DNA of 64,000 bases from Thermoanaerobaculia bacterium (GTDB taxonomy: Bacteria > Acidobacteriota > Thermoanaerobaculia > Multivoradales > Multivoraceae): positions 1-64,000 of the forward strand of contig JAJEHN010000024.1 in assembly GCA_022823665.1 (NCBI GenBank), written 5' to 3'. The notes below the pieces were generated by a model. It saw only the letters and a program-made list of their open reading frames with translations, was not told the origin of the DNA and did not search any database. A program made the translations under genes and the position numbers. This document shows positions 20,160-29,337 of the stretch, piece by piece (position 1 is the stretch's first letter; each line of letters opens with the position of its first letter).

Positions 20160-22256
20160 CTAGTCCTCTTCTTCCGCCCGCTTCGCTTCCGCGATGATCT
20201 TCTCCTGGATCTGGCGGGGGACTTCTTCGTAGTGGGAGAAGGCCATCGTGAAGCTGGAGCGGCCCTGGGTCATCGAGCGGAGGGCGGGTGCGTAGGTGAG
20301 CATTTCTGCCATGGGGACGGTGGCCTTGACGACCTGGGCGTTGCCCTTGGCTTCCATGCCCTGGGGACGGCCGCGGCGGGAGGAGAGGTCGCTCATGATG
20401 TCGCCCATGAAGTCTTCGGTCGTGTTGATGTCGACCTTCATGACCGGTTCGAGGAGGGTCGGCGCCGCCTTCGCCATCGCGTCCTTGAAGGCGAGCGAGC
20501 CGGCGACCTTGAAGGCCATCTCCGAGGAGTCGACGTCGTGGAACTTGCCGTCCTGGAGGCGGACCCGGAAGTTGCCGACCGGGTAGCCGGCCAGGTAGCC
20601 GCGGCCGGCCGCTTCGAGCAGGCCCTTCTCGACCGCCGGGCGGTAGTTCTGGGGGATGGAGCCGCCGAAGATCTCGTCGACGAACTCGTACTCCTCCGCG
20701 GTGGCGACGGGTTCCATCGTGATCGTGCAGTCCGCGAACTGGCCGCGGCCGCCGCTCTGCTTCTTGTGCCGGCCGTGGCCGACGGCGGTTCTCCTGATCG
20801 TCTCCCGGTAGGGCACCTTCGGCGGGTGCAGGATGACCTCGACCTTCGACCGGCTCTTCAGCTTGGACACCGCGATCTCGACGTGGAGCTGGCCGGCGCC
20901 GGAGAGCAGGAACTCCCCGGTCTGCGGGTCGCGGCCGGCGCGGAGGCTGGGGTCTTCCTCGACCAGGCGGGACACCGCCTCGCCGATCTTCTCCTCGTCG
21001 CCCTTCGTCTTCGGCTCGATCGCGAACGAGATGGCGGCGACCGGGGGCGAGGGGAAGTCGAGCTTGACCGGCCGCTCGCGGCTCGTGATCGAGTCGCCGG
21101 TCGCGCTCGACTTCAGCTTGGCGACGCCGCCGATGTCGCCCTCGACGAGTCGGGGGACGTCCTCGCCGTTCTTGCCCTGCATGTGCATCAGGTGGCCGAC
21201 GCGTTCGGCCTCCTCACGCCCCGCGTTCCAGTAGACCGTGTCGGAGCCCATGTCGCCGGCGGCAACGCGAAGCAGGGAGATGCGGCCGGTGAAGGGGTCG
21301 TTCATCGTCTTGAAGAGGATCGCGCTCACCGGCGCGCCGTCGCCTCGATCCAGCTCCACCGGCTCGCCGCCGAGATCGGCCGCCGGGATCGGCGGCGCGT
21401 CCACCGGCGAGGGCAGGATCCGGACCACCGCGTCGAGCAGGGCGGAGTTGCCGATGCCGTGGCCGCCGGACGACATGGTCACCGGAAACAGGGCACGGGA
21501 CCTGATCGCGGTCTTGAGCCCCTGGATCAACTGCTCCTGGGTCAGGTCGCCGTTCTCGAAGTAGGCCTCCATCAACTCGTCGTCGCTCTCCGCGACCGCT
21601 TCGGTCAGCTTGTTGCGCCAGTCGTCGATCTGGTCCGCGAGGTCCGCCGGCGGTTCGGACGCCTGGCTCCGGCCGGCGCCGTCCCGGTCGTACGTGTAGG
21701 CCTTGCGACTCAGCAGGTCGACGACGCCTGCGAAGTCCCCGCCGGCGCCGATCGGGATCTGGACGGGCAGGACCATGCGGTCGAAGTTCTCCTGGAGTTC
21801 CGCGATGCAGCCGGCGAAGTCGATGTTGTCGCGGTCCATCTTCGTCAGGTGGAACATCACCGGCTGCTCCATCTCGCCGGCGATCTCCCAGGCCTTTTCG
21901 GCCATGACCTGGGTCGGCGAGGCGGCGTTCACGCACAGGAGGGCTGCGTCCGCGGCGCGCATGCCGGAACTGCTCTCGTGGACGAAGATCCCGGAACCGG
22001 GGCAGTCGATCAGATTGACCTTGTAGCGCGCGGCGCCGTCGGACCAGGGCGTGTAGCAAACGGCGAGACCGATCGAGATGCCGCGCCGGACTTCTTCATC
22101 GTCGAAGTCGGTCACCGTGTTCCCGTCTTCCACCCTGTTCTGCCGGTTGAAGACGCCGCCGGTGTAGAGGAGGCCGGCGAGCAGTGTCGTCTTGCCGCTG
22201 TCGTTGTGCCCGACGACGGCGAGGTTGCGTATTTGTTCCGAGTTCTCGAGTTGCAT
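20160..22256 (-). CDS. EF-G-like translational GTPase paralogue (FusA2-like)
   Basis: MQLENSEQIRNLAVVGHNDSGKTTLLAGLLY; RRGISIGLAV; LIDCPGSGIF; EF-G domain IV/V (PQNYRPAVEKGLLEA, TYAPALRSMTQGRSSFTMAFSHYEEVP). Confidence 0.92.
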   Translation of the reverse strand: MQLENSEQIRNLAVVGHNDSGKTTLLAGLLYTGGVFNRQNRVEDGNTVTDFDDEEVRRGISIGLAVCYTPWSDGAARYKVNLIDCPGSGIFVHESSSGMRAADAALLCVNAASPTQVMAEKAWEIAGEMEQPVMFHLTKMDRDNIDFAGCIAELQENFDRMVLPVQIPIGAGGDFAGVVDLLSRKAYTYDRDGAGRSQASEPPADLADQIDDWRNKLTEAVAESDDELMEAYFENGDLTQEQLIQGLKTAIRSRALFPVTMSSGGHGIGNSALLDAVVRILPSPVDAPPIPAADLGGEPVELDRGDGAPVSAILFKTMNDPFTGRISLLRVAAGDMGSDTVYWNAGREEAERVGHLMHMQGKNGEDVPRLVEGDIGGVAKLKSSATGDSITSRERPVKLDFPSPPVAAISFAIEPKTKGDEEKIGEAVSRLVEEDPSLRAGRDPQTGEFLLSGAGQLHVEIAVSKLKSRSKVEVILHPPKVPYRETIRRTAVGHGRHKKQSGGRGQFADCTITMEPVATAEEYEFVDEIFGGSIPQNYRPAVEKGLLEAAGRGYLAGYPVGNFRVRLQDGKFHDVDSSEMAFKVAGSLAFKDAMAKAAPTLLEPVMKVDINTTEDFMGDIMSDLSSRRGRPQGMEAKGNAQVVKATVPMAEMLTYAPALRSMTQGRSSFTMAFSHYEEVPRQIQEKIIAEAKRAEEED

Positions 22257-22323
22257 CGACACTCCCGTCACAGGCGTAGAAACAGCCGCAGAAGATACCA
22301 CGCGCGCGGCGTTCTCCCGGCGC

Positions 22324-23709
22324 TCAGGCGGCCGCCTGCACCTCGGTCGTTCCGAGCCCTTCGAGCTGCGGCAGGAGCTCGTCGGCGGGACCTACCGCGG
22401 TGATCGTCAGGCCTTCAGGGGACAGGTGGCGGCGGCAGACCTGAAGGACATCTTCCGCCGAGGTCGCGCGCACCCGTTCGGGCCAGCGGTCGTACTCGTC
22501 GCGGTCGAGGTCGAAGACGGCGAGCGTCTGAAGGCGGGAGGAGAGACCCTGAATCGTCTGCAGCGTGTAGGGGAAGACGCCGACCATGTAGTTCCGGGCG
22601 TCGTCGAGTTCCGCCGCGCCTGGCGGTTCGGCGCAGATCCGCTCCACTTCCTCGACGGTTTTCCGGCAGGCGGCGCCCGCGACTTCGTTGGCCACCGCGG
22701 TCGAGATGACGAAGGGACCGGGGCCGCGACGGAAGTGGAACGCGCTCGAGACGCCGTACGTGTAGCCGTGCTTCTCCCGGAGCGTGAGGTTCAGGCGGCT
22801 CATGAACTTGCCCCCGAGGATGGAGTTCGCCACCTGGAGCCGGACGCGGTCGGGGTGGCGTCGGGGTACGCCGGAATGACCGATCCGCAGTTCGGTCTGC
22901 GCGGCGCCGGGCCGGTCAACGACCACGACCCGGCGCCCCGATGGCGGGGCCGGTTCGGGTTCGAGGCTCTCCGCCGCGGCGTCGAAATGGCGGCCGTGGG
23001 CCAGGAGCCGCGGTTCGACCGTGTCCTCGATCGCCCGGCGCACGCTGCCGGGCCCGAGATCGCCGACCGCGATCAGATGGCATGAGCCCGCCGCGAGGGC
23101 CCGCCCGTGGAACGAGGCGATGTCCTCGCGGGTGATCGCCTCGGTCGTGTTCCGGTCGCCGATCGTCGGGTGGGCGTAGGGCGTGTCGCCGTAGACGGCG
23201 CGGGCGAAGGCGAGCCTGGCCTGCGCGGCGGGATCGCTGCGACGCCGCTCGATCTCGGCGAGGCGCCGCCGCCGCCGGCGCTCGACCTCTTCGCCCAGGA
23301 AGGCCGGTTCCGCGGCGGCTTCGGCGACGAGTTCCAGGCCGGCCGCGACATCCTCGAGGCCGATCGTGGTGCCGATGGCCGCGTTCTCCCAGCCGCAGGA
23401 GGTCGCGATGGTGGTGCCGAGGTCCTCCGCGGCGGCGGCGAACTCGAGCGCGTCCCGGTGCTTCGTCCCGGCGCCGCGAAGCCCCGCCGTGAACGAAGCG
23501 AGGCCGGCGCGGTCGGGAGTGTCGAGTTCGCTGCCGCCGGGCATGAGCAGCACGACGGTGACCAGCCCGCAGCCAGAAACGTCGAGGGTCCACAGGCGGG
23601 CGCCGGATTCGAGCTTCTCGACCTCGAAGTTCGGGAAGGAGCAGCTCCGGCTGGGGCCGGGAACCGGGGGCCGGCCACGGTCGAGCGCGGGTTGTCCGTT
23701 CGCGGTCAC
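22324..23709 (-). CDS. M16-family peptidase-like protein (no HxxEH; probable non-catalytic partner)
   Basis: M16 fold sequence (GVPRRHPDRVRLQVANSILGGKFMSRLNLTLREKHGYTYGVSS); HxxEH position reads GLASFTAGL; GTGA overlap with the upstream M16 gene. Confidence 0.87.
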   Translation of the reverse strand: MTANGQPALDRGRPPVPGPSRSCSFPNFEVEKLESGARLWTLDVSGCGLVTVVLLMPGGSELDTPDRAGLASFTAGLRGAGTKHRDALEFAAAAEDLGTTIATSCGWENAAIGTTIGLEDVAAGLELVAEAAAEPAFLGEEVERRRRRRLAEIERRRSDPAAQARLAFARAVYGDTPYAHPTIGDRNTTEAITREDIASFHGRALAAGSCHLIAVGDLGPGSVRRAIEDTVEPRLLAHGRHFDAAAESLEPEPAPPSGRRVVVVDRPGAAQTELRIGHSGVPRRHPDRVRLQVANSILGGKFMSRLNLTLREKHGYTYGVSSAFHFRRGPGPFVISTAVANEVAGAACRKTVEEVERICAEPPGAAELDDARNYMVGVFPYTLQTIQGLSSRLQTLAVFDLDRDEYDRWPERVRATSAEDVLQVCRRHLSPEGLTITAVGPADELLPQLEGLGTTEVQAAA

Positions 23710-24998
23710 GCTTCCGGCACCACGATGATCGCGGCGCGGCGTTCGGGACCGAGTGAGCGCCGCGCCAGGTCCCGGACCTGTTCGGCGTCGACTTTGAGCA
23801 GGCGCTCGGGTTCGGTGAAGATCCTGGACGGATCGCCGAAGTAGGTCGAGGCACAGGACAGGCGGTCGGCGGAGAGGGCCAGATCCTGCCTGCTGTCGTG
23901 GTGTGCGAGCAGGAGACTCCGCCGGGCCCGCTCGAGTTCCTCGGCGGTCGGGCCGGCCGAACGGATCGCCTCTACGTGCTCGAGCGTCGCCTGTTCCAGG
24001 GTTTCGGCGTTCGTCAGAGGGTCCGGCTCGCGGTTCTGGCAGGTGGCGACGATGGCGAAGGTCGCGCAGATCTCGGTGGGCAGGATGACCGCCGAGACGG
24101 ACTGCGCGATCTGGCGTTCGTAGACGAGGTCGCGATGGAGCCGGCTCATCCTCCCGGAGGAGAGGATCATCGCCAGCAGCTCGCCGGCGTACCAGTCGTC
24201 GCTTCCGTAGCCGTCGAGGCACCAGGCGGAGTAACAGCGCGGCAGTTCGATCGAGTCTTCCAGGATCTCCCGCGAAGCGCCGTGGGGACCGATCTCGGTC
24301 GCCGGCTCGACGGCGGGCGGCGGTGGCAGGGGCCCGGGCGGTATCTCCCCGAAGTAGCGCCGGACCTGCTCGAGAGCGGCTTCGCAGTCGATGTCGCCGG
24401 CCAGTGTGAGGACCGCGTTGTTCGGCCGGTACCAGGTGCGGAAGAAGTCCTCCACGCTGTCGAGGTTGGCGGCCTCCAGATCGTCCATGTAGCCGATCAC
24501 CGGCCAGGCGTACGGGTGACGGGCGCCGTTCGGACGCCGGTAGAGGAGTTCGCTCAGGCGTTCCCCGGCCAGGCCGTACGGCTGGTTGTTGACCCGCTGC
24601 AGGCGCTCGTTCATGACCACCGACCGCTGATTCTCGAACTTCTCCTCGGTGAGGGCCTCGAGCAGGAAGCCCATGCGGTCGGATTCCAGCCAGAGGCCGA
24701 GCTCCAGGTGGTTCGCGGGCAGGGTCTCGTAGTAGTTCGTGCGGTCGTACCAGGTCGAGCCGTTGGCGACGCCGCCGACCTTCTGGATGTGCTCGAAGTG
24801 GCCGTTCTCCGACACGTTCGCCGATCCCTGGAACAGCATGTGCTCGAACAGGTGCGCCAGGCCGGTACGGCCCGTCTCCTCGTTCTTCGAGCCGACGTGG
24901 TACCAGACGTTCACAGCGGCCAGGGGCAGCCGCGGGTCTTCGTGGAGAACGACCCGCATGCCGTTCGGGAGTTCGTGTTGCTCCAGGTGCTCCGGCAT
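23706..24998 (-). CDS. M16-family zinc peptidase
   Basis: HELPNGMRVVLHEDPRLPLAAVNVWYHVGSKNE...GLAHLFEHMLFQGS (HxxEH). Confidence 0.93.
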   Translation of the reverse strand: MPEHLEQHELPNGMRVVLHEDPRLPLAAVNVWYHVGSKNEETGRTGLAHLFEHMLFQGSANVSENGHFEHIQKVGGVANGSTWYDRTNYYETLPANHLELGLWLESDRMGFLLEALTEEKFENQRSVVMNERLQRVNNQPYGLAGERLSELLYRRPNGARHPYAWPVIGYMDDLEAANLDSVEDFFRTWYRPNNAVLTLAGDIDCEAALEQVRRYFGEIPPGPLPPPPAVEPATEIGPHGASREILEDSIELPRCYSAWCLDGYGSDDWYAGELLAMILSSGRMSRLHRDLVYERQIAQSVSAVILPTEICATFAIVATCQNREPDPLTNAETLEQATLEHVEAIRSAGPTAEELERARRSLLLAHHDSRQDLALSADRLSCASTYFGDPSRIFTEPERLLKVDAEQVRDLARRSLGPERRAAIIVVPEA

Positions 24999-25091
24999 CG
25001 GCCGCGTAGTGTATGCGGCCGGGCCGGTCGACGGCCGGTGATCGGCGGCGCGGTTTGTCTTACGCTGGGTTTGCGTCTAGCATGAGCATCC

Positions 25092-25715
25092 ATGGACGAC
25101 TTTCTGACCGAGCGCCAGAAGCAGGTTCTCGACTTCGTTTGCGAGTTCCACCAGAGGCGGGGCATCGCGCCCACCCACCTGGAGATCCGCCGCCGTTTCG
25201 GTTACCGGTCCTACGGCACCGTCCACAAGCACCTGAAGCTCCTCAGGCAGAAGGGGTATCTGCGCGGCGGCTGGAATCAGAAGCGCGGCCTGGAGCTGAC
25301 GGAGAAGACGCTGCGCGGCCGGCGTCCGGCCGCGAACGCCGTGCCCTTCCACGGCCGGATCGCCGCCGGCAGACCGATCGAGGCGGTGCCGGGCGTCGAC
25401 GACCTGCCGGTTCCCGAACACCTGCTCGAGCACGGCCCGGCCGGACGGCGCTACGTCCTCGAGGTGGAGGGGGACTCGATGATCGACGACGGTATCTGCG
25501 ACGGCGACCTGGTGGTGATCGCCGAGCGGGACCGGGCCCGATCCGGGCAGGTCGTCGTCGCCCTGGTTGACGACGAGGCGACGCTCAAACGCTACTTCCC
25601 CGAAGGCGATTCGATCCGGCTGCAGCCGGCGAACCGGGAGATGGAACCGCTCTACGTCGCCGCGGACCGACTCCGCATCCAGGGGATCGTGGTCGGGCTG
25701 ATGCGCCGTTACTGA
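25092..25715 (+). CDS. lexA: LexA repressor
   Basis: LTERQKQVLDFVCEFHQRRGIAPTHLEI; AAG cleavage region RIAAGRPIEA; GDSMIDDGICDGD; EATLKRYF. Confidence 0.94.
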   Translation: MDDFLTERQKQVLDFVCEFHQRRGIAPTHLEIRRRFGYRSYGTVHKHLKLLRQKGYLRGGWNQKRGLELTEKTLRGRRPAANAVPFHGRIAAGRPIEAVPGVDDLPVPEHLLEHGPAGRRYVLEVEGDSMIDDGICDGDLVVIAERDRARSGQVVVALVDDEATLKRYFPEGDSIRLQPANREMEPLYVAADRLRIQGIVVGLMRRY

Positions 25716-25722
25716 CCGTCTC

Positions 25723-27513
25723 CTAGCTTCCGGCGGTGACGCTGCGCTCGACTCCCGCGCCGGTCACGCCGTAGTAGGACAGGATGCCGTTCACGATCGC
25801 CTCGGCGACCCGTTGCCGGTAGGCGCGGGTCTTCATCAGGCGGCGGTCCCGCTCGTTGCTCAGGTTGCCGACCTCGAGGAGGATCTTGGCCGGTATCCGG
25901 TTGAAGCGGAGTTGCGCCGGTACGTAGACGCGGCGTCCGCGCCAGATCCGGTCGCGGATCGGGTTGTTGTGATGAACGCCCAGGCCGGCGTGGCGGAAGC
26001 TGTCGAGCACATGCTCGGCGAGGTCGCGCGACAGGCCCTTGCTGGTCGTCCGCTCGGTTCGCGTGAAGGAGACGCGGGGTTCGGCCCGGACTTCGCGGCG
26101 GGCGTCGTACACGCTGCCCGACTTGCCGTAGTTGTTCGTGATGCCGACCAGACCGGGAATGTAGACCATGGCGCCGTGCAGCGACGGGTGCAGCGAATCC
26201 GCGTGAATCGAGATGAAGATGACCTGACGCGGTTCGGCGCCGGCCCTGCGTTGCTGCCGGTAGATCGAGTTCGACAGGTACCACCGGAAGTTCGTCGCCA
26301 CTGCCGCGTTGTCGATGCGGTAGGGGGGGTCCGTGAGCACGACGTGTCCGCGGGAACGCGGCAGCGCGTCGGAGTCCTGGATCCGGAACGTTGCGCCTTC
26401 CCGCGTGGTCGGCGCGACGGTGGCGGCCGTGCGGCTCTCCAGCAGCCGCTTCGTGCGCAGCATGATGTCGTAGACGTACACGCTTTCCCACAGCCCGCCA
26501 ACCGGCGCTCCGGTGTCGCGGCCGCCGTGGCCGGCGTCGAGCACCACCGTGACCCCGTCGAGATCGAGGGCAAGCAGTTCGTTCTCGATCTGCTCGGCGG
26601 CGGAGCGCTGCGCTTCCCACTCCTGGCGCTGAGGATGATCGAGCGGCAGATAGCGGGCCGAGAGCAGGTCGAGCGGGATCCGGACCTCGTAGCCGACCGG
26701 CAGGTCGCGCACGTCGTGGATCGCGTTGCGCTCCCTGATCCGGTCGACCAGTTCGTTCACGTCGTTGGCGAGGAGCCGGCCGGTGAAGCGCATGACGACG
26801 CTGGAGTAGAGGGCTTCGCCGGCCTTCAGGCGGTAGCTGGCGTAGTCGCCCTGGCCGTCCGAGTCGTAGCGGACGAAGGGCCCATCGCCAGTGGAGGAAC
26901 CGGTTCCGGAGTCCGTTGCCGCGACCACCTGGCGTGTCGCGGCGGCGGGCAGCATGCCGGCATAGGGCTCCGAGAGCATGTTGCGCGGGATGAGAATGAC
27001 CTGACCGGGCCGGATGACGCTGCTGGTCAGGTTGTTCGCCCGCCTTAGTGTCCCGTGGTTCTCGCCCGAGCCGGTGAACCACTCCGCGATGCTCCACAGG
27101 CTCTCCGACCTGGCGCCGCGCGAGGACGAGGCGACACGGTGCCGCCAACCCTCGGCGGTGGCCTCATCCCTCGGCAGCAGGGCGCGAATGACGGCCTGCT
27201 GGTGTCGCGCGGGCAGCAGATCGAAGGGCACCTTGTAGCGCACGCCGCGGCGTAGCCGCTGGACGCCGCCGTTCGCCCGGCTCACGGCGGAGGCGTGCCG
27301 GGAGCTGTCGCAGAGCCGCTCGGCGAATGCCAGCAGGCCTTCGTTCCGCCGTGGCTTCGCCTCGATGTGGATTCTGCCGGAGGATGCCAGCACCGCGACC
27401 GGACTCGGCGATCCGATCTCCGGCACGGCCATGCGCCGGGTGGCCGCGTCGCTTGCCGCGGGCAGGAGCACGGCGAGGGCGGCGGCTGCGAGGAGGGAGG
27501 CGCGGACGTTCAT
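25723..27513 (-). CDS. N-acetylmuramoyl-L-alanine amidase (Amidase_3) with LysM-like segment
   Basis: VTVVLDAGHGGRDTGAPVGGLWES; ISIHADSLHPSLHGAMVYIPG; ILLEVGNLSNERD; N-terminal signal peptide. Confidence 0.9.
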   Translation of the reverse strand: MNVRASLLAAAALAVLLPAASDAATRRMAVPEIGSPSPVAVLASSGRIHIEAKPRRNEGLLAFAERLCDSSRHASAVSRANGGVQRLRRGVRYKVPFDLLPARHQQAVIRALLPRDEATAEGWRHRVASSSRGARSESLWSIAEWFTGSGENHGTLRRANNLTSSVIRPGQVILIPRNMLSEPYAGMLPAAATRQVVAATDSGTGSSTGDGPFVRYDSDGQGDYASYRLKAGEALYSSVVMRFTGRLLANDVNELVDRIRERNAIHDVRDLPVGYEVRIPLDLLSARYLPLDHPQRQEWEAQRSAAEQIENELLALDLDGVTVVLDAGHGGRDTGAPVGGLWESVYVYDIMLRTKRLLESRTAATVAPTTREGATFRIQDSDALPRSRGHVVLTDPPYRIDNAAVATNFRWYLSNSIYRQQRRAGAEPRQVIFISIHADSLHPSLHGAMVYIPGLVGITNNYGKSGSVYDARREVRAEPRVSFTRTERTTSKGLSRDLAEHVLDSFRHAGLGVHHNNPIRDRIWRGRRVYVPAQLRFNRIPAKILLEVGNLSNERDRRLMKTRAYRQRVAEAIVNGILSYYGVTGAGVERSVTAGS

Positions 27514-28970
27514 GAGACTGCCTCCGGCCGGCACTCGAACCCCGTTTCCCGTTCGAACGCCCGGGCTGCCCGCAGGGCGGTGCCGTCGGCGAACGGCCGC
27601 GCCAGGATCTGGAGCCCGAGGGGGAGTCCCCGGCTGTCGAGGCCGCAGGGGACCGAGACTCCCGGTATGCCGGCCAGGCTGGTCGGCGTGGTGAACACGT
27701 CCGAGAGGTACATCGCCAGCGGATCGTCGACACGTTCGCCGAGCTTGAAGGCGCCGCTCGGACTGGTCGGTGTCACCAGCAGCTCGGCCTTGTCGAAAGC
27801 GTCGCTGAACTGCTGCCGCAGGGCCCCGGCGATTCGCGCGGCGCGGCCGTAGTACGCGTCGTAGTAGCCCGAGGACAGGGCGAAGGTCCCGAGGATGATC
27901 CGGCGCTTGACCTCGGGGCCGAAGCCCTCGCTTCGACTGCCGGTGTACATCTCGGCGAGCGACCGGGCGCCGGCGGCGCGGTGGCCGTAGCGGCTGCCGT
28001 CGAACCGGGCGAGATTCGCGCTGGCCTCGCTGTTGGCGAGCACGTAGTAGGTGGCGACCGCGGCTTCGACCAGTGGGACGCTGACCTCGACCAGCTCGGC
28101 GCCGCAGCGTGCGAGCGTCTCGAGCGCCTGTTCGAAGCCGCGTGCCGCGTCACTCTCCAGCGCCGAGGTGCCGACTTCGCGGATGGTGCCGACCTTCAAT
28201 CCCTCGATGCCGTCCTCGATTCGTTCCAGGAAGCCACAGGCGGGCTCTTCGCTGCAGGTGGAGTCCCGCGGGTCGGGGCCGGCGATGGCGCCGAGCGCAA
28301 GGGCCGCGTCCCGCACGTTACGGGCGAGCGGTCCGATCTGGTCGAGCGAGGAGGCGAAGGCGACGAGACCGTAGCGGGATACCCGGCCGTAGGTCGGCTT
28401 GACGCCGACCACGCCACAAAAGGCGGCCGGTTGCCGGATCGAGCCGCCGGTGTCCGAGCCCAGGGCGAGGGGGACCTCGGCTGCCGCCACCGCCGCCGCC
28501 GAACCGCCGCTCGAACCGCCGGGCGCCATCGCCGGGTTCCAGGGGTTGCGTGTCGTGGCCAGGGCCGAGTTCTCGCACGACGAACCCATGGCGAACTCGT
28601 CCATGTTCACCCGACCGACGGGCACGGCGTCGGCTGCCACCAGACGCTCGACGGCGCCGGCCGTGTAGGGCGCGCGGTAACCGGCCAGGATGCGCGAGCC
28701 GCAGTTCAGTTCGTGCCCTGCCAGGGACATGTTGTCCTTCAGTGCCGTCGGCACGCCGGCGAGCGGACCGAGCGGCGACCCTTCGTCCCGCCGCCGGTCG
28801 ATGTCGGCGGCCCGCTCGGCCGCTTCATCCCGCCAGAGTTCGAGAAAGGCGCCGACGGAGGCGTCGACCTCGTCGATGCGGGCGAACGCCGCTTCGACGG
28901 CGTCGACGGCATTCCGTTCACCCGAACGGATCGCGGCTGCCAGCCCCTCCGCGGTCATCGCCTGCATCAC
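27510..28970 (-). CDS. gatA: Asp-tRNA(Asn)/Glu-tRNA(Gln) amidotransferase subunit A
   Basis: GPLAGVPTALKDNMSLAGHELNCGSRILAGY; GGSSGGSAAAVAA; GSDTGGSIRQPAAFCGVVGVKPTYGRVSRYGLVAFASSLDQIGP. Confidence 0.96.
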   Translation of the reverse strand: MMQAMTAEGLAAAIRSGERNAVDAVEAAFARIDEVDASVGAFLELWRDEAAERAADIDRRRDEGSPLGPLAGVPTALKDNMSLAGHELNCGSRILAGYRAPYTAGAVERLVAADAVPVGRVNMDEFAMGSSCENSALATTRNPWNPAMAPGGSSGGSAAAVAAAEVPLALGSDTGGSIRQPAAFCGVVGVKPTYGRVSRYGLVAFASSLDQIGPLARNVRDAALALGAIAGPDPRDSTCSEEPACGFLERIEDGIEGLKVGTIREVGTSALESDAARGFEQALETLARCGAELVEVSVPLVEAAVATYYVLANSEASANLARFDGSRYGHRAAGARSLAEMYTGSRSEGFGPEVKRRIILGTFALSSGYYDAYYGRAARIAGALRQQFSDAFDKAELLVTPTSPSGAFKLGERVDDPLAMYLSDVFTTPTSLAGIPGVSVPCGLDSRGLPLGLQILARPFADGTALRAARAFERETGFECRPEAVS

Positions 28971-29284
28971 TCTTCGCCGCCCGGCGTCGCCTTGACTTGC
29001 GGTACGAGCAGAAAGCGGTCGAGGGACGCGGGCGCGTTGTCCAGGAACTGGTCGAGAAGCGGACCGTCTGTCGCACTTGCGGGCCGGGGCAGGTCGCTGT
29101 CCGCCGTCTCACTGGCCGCATGGATGTCATCCTGGGAGGCCGTGCCGCCATCGAACTCCCGGAGCTGATCGATGTAGTCGACGATCTCGGAGAGCTGACT
29201 CGCGAACGTCGTTTCTTCGCGGGCCGAGATCCGCAGTCTCGCCAGTTCGGCAATCCGCCGAACCTCTTCGACGCCCAGAGACAC
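28967..29284 (-). CDS. gatC: Asp-tRNA(Asn)/Glu-tRNA(Gln) amidotransferase subunit C
   Basis: VEEVRRIAELARLRISAREETTFASQLSEIVDYIDQLREFD. Confidence 0.93.
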   Translation of the reverse strand: MSLGVEEVRRIAELARLRISAREETTFASQLSEIVDYIDQLREFDGGTASQDDIHAASETADSDLPRPASATDGPLLDQFLDNAPASLDRFLLVPQVKATPGGEE

Positions 29285-29337
29285 TTCGCTATAAGTGTAG
29301 CAGCCCCAGTTACTTGGCCGGCCCCGCTTCGGCGGCC

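Noticed and set aside
19874-20197. ORFs over repeat copy 2 (77, 104 and 102 aa)
   Set aside because: Same reason: repeat-derived frames.
20232-22403. 723-aa plus-strand ORF
   Set aside because: Mirror-frame ORF opposite the EF-G paralogue; no family motifs.
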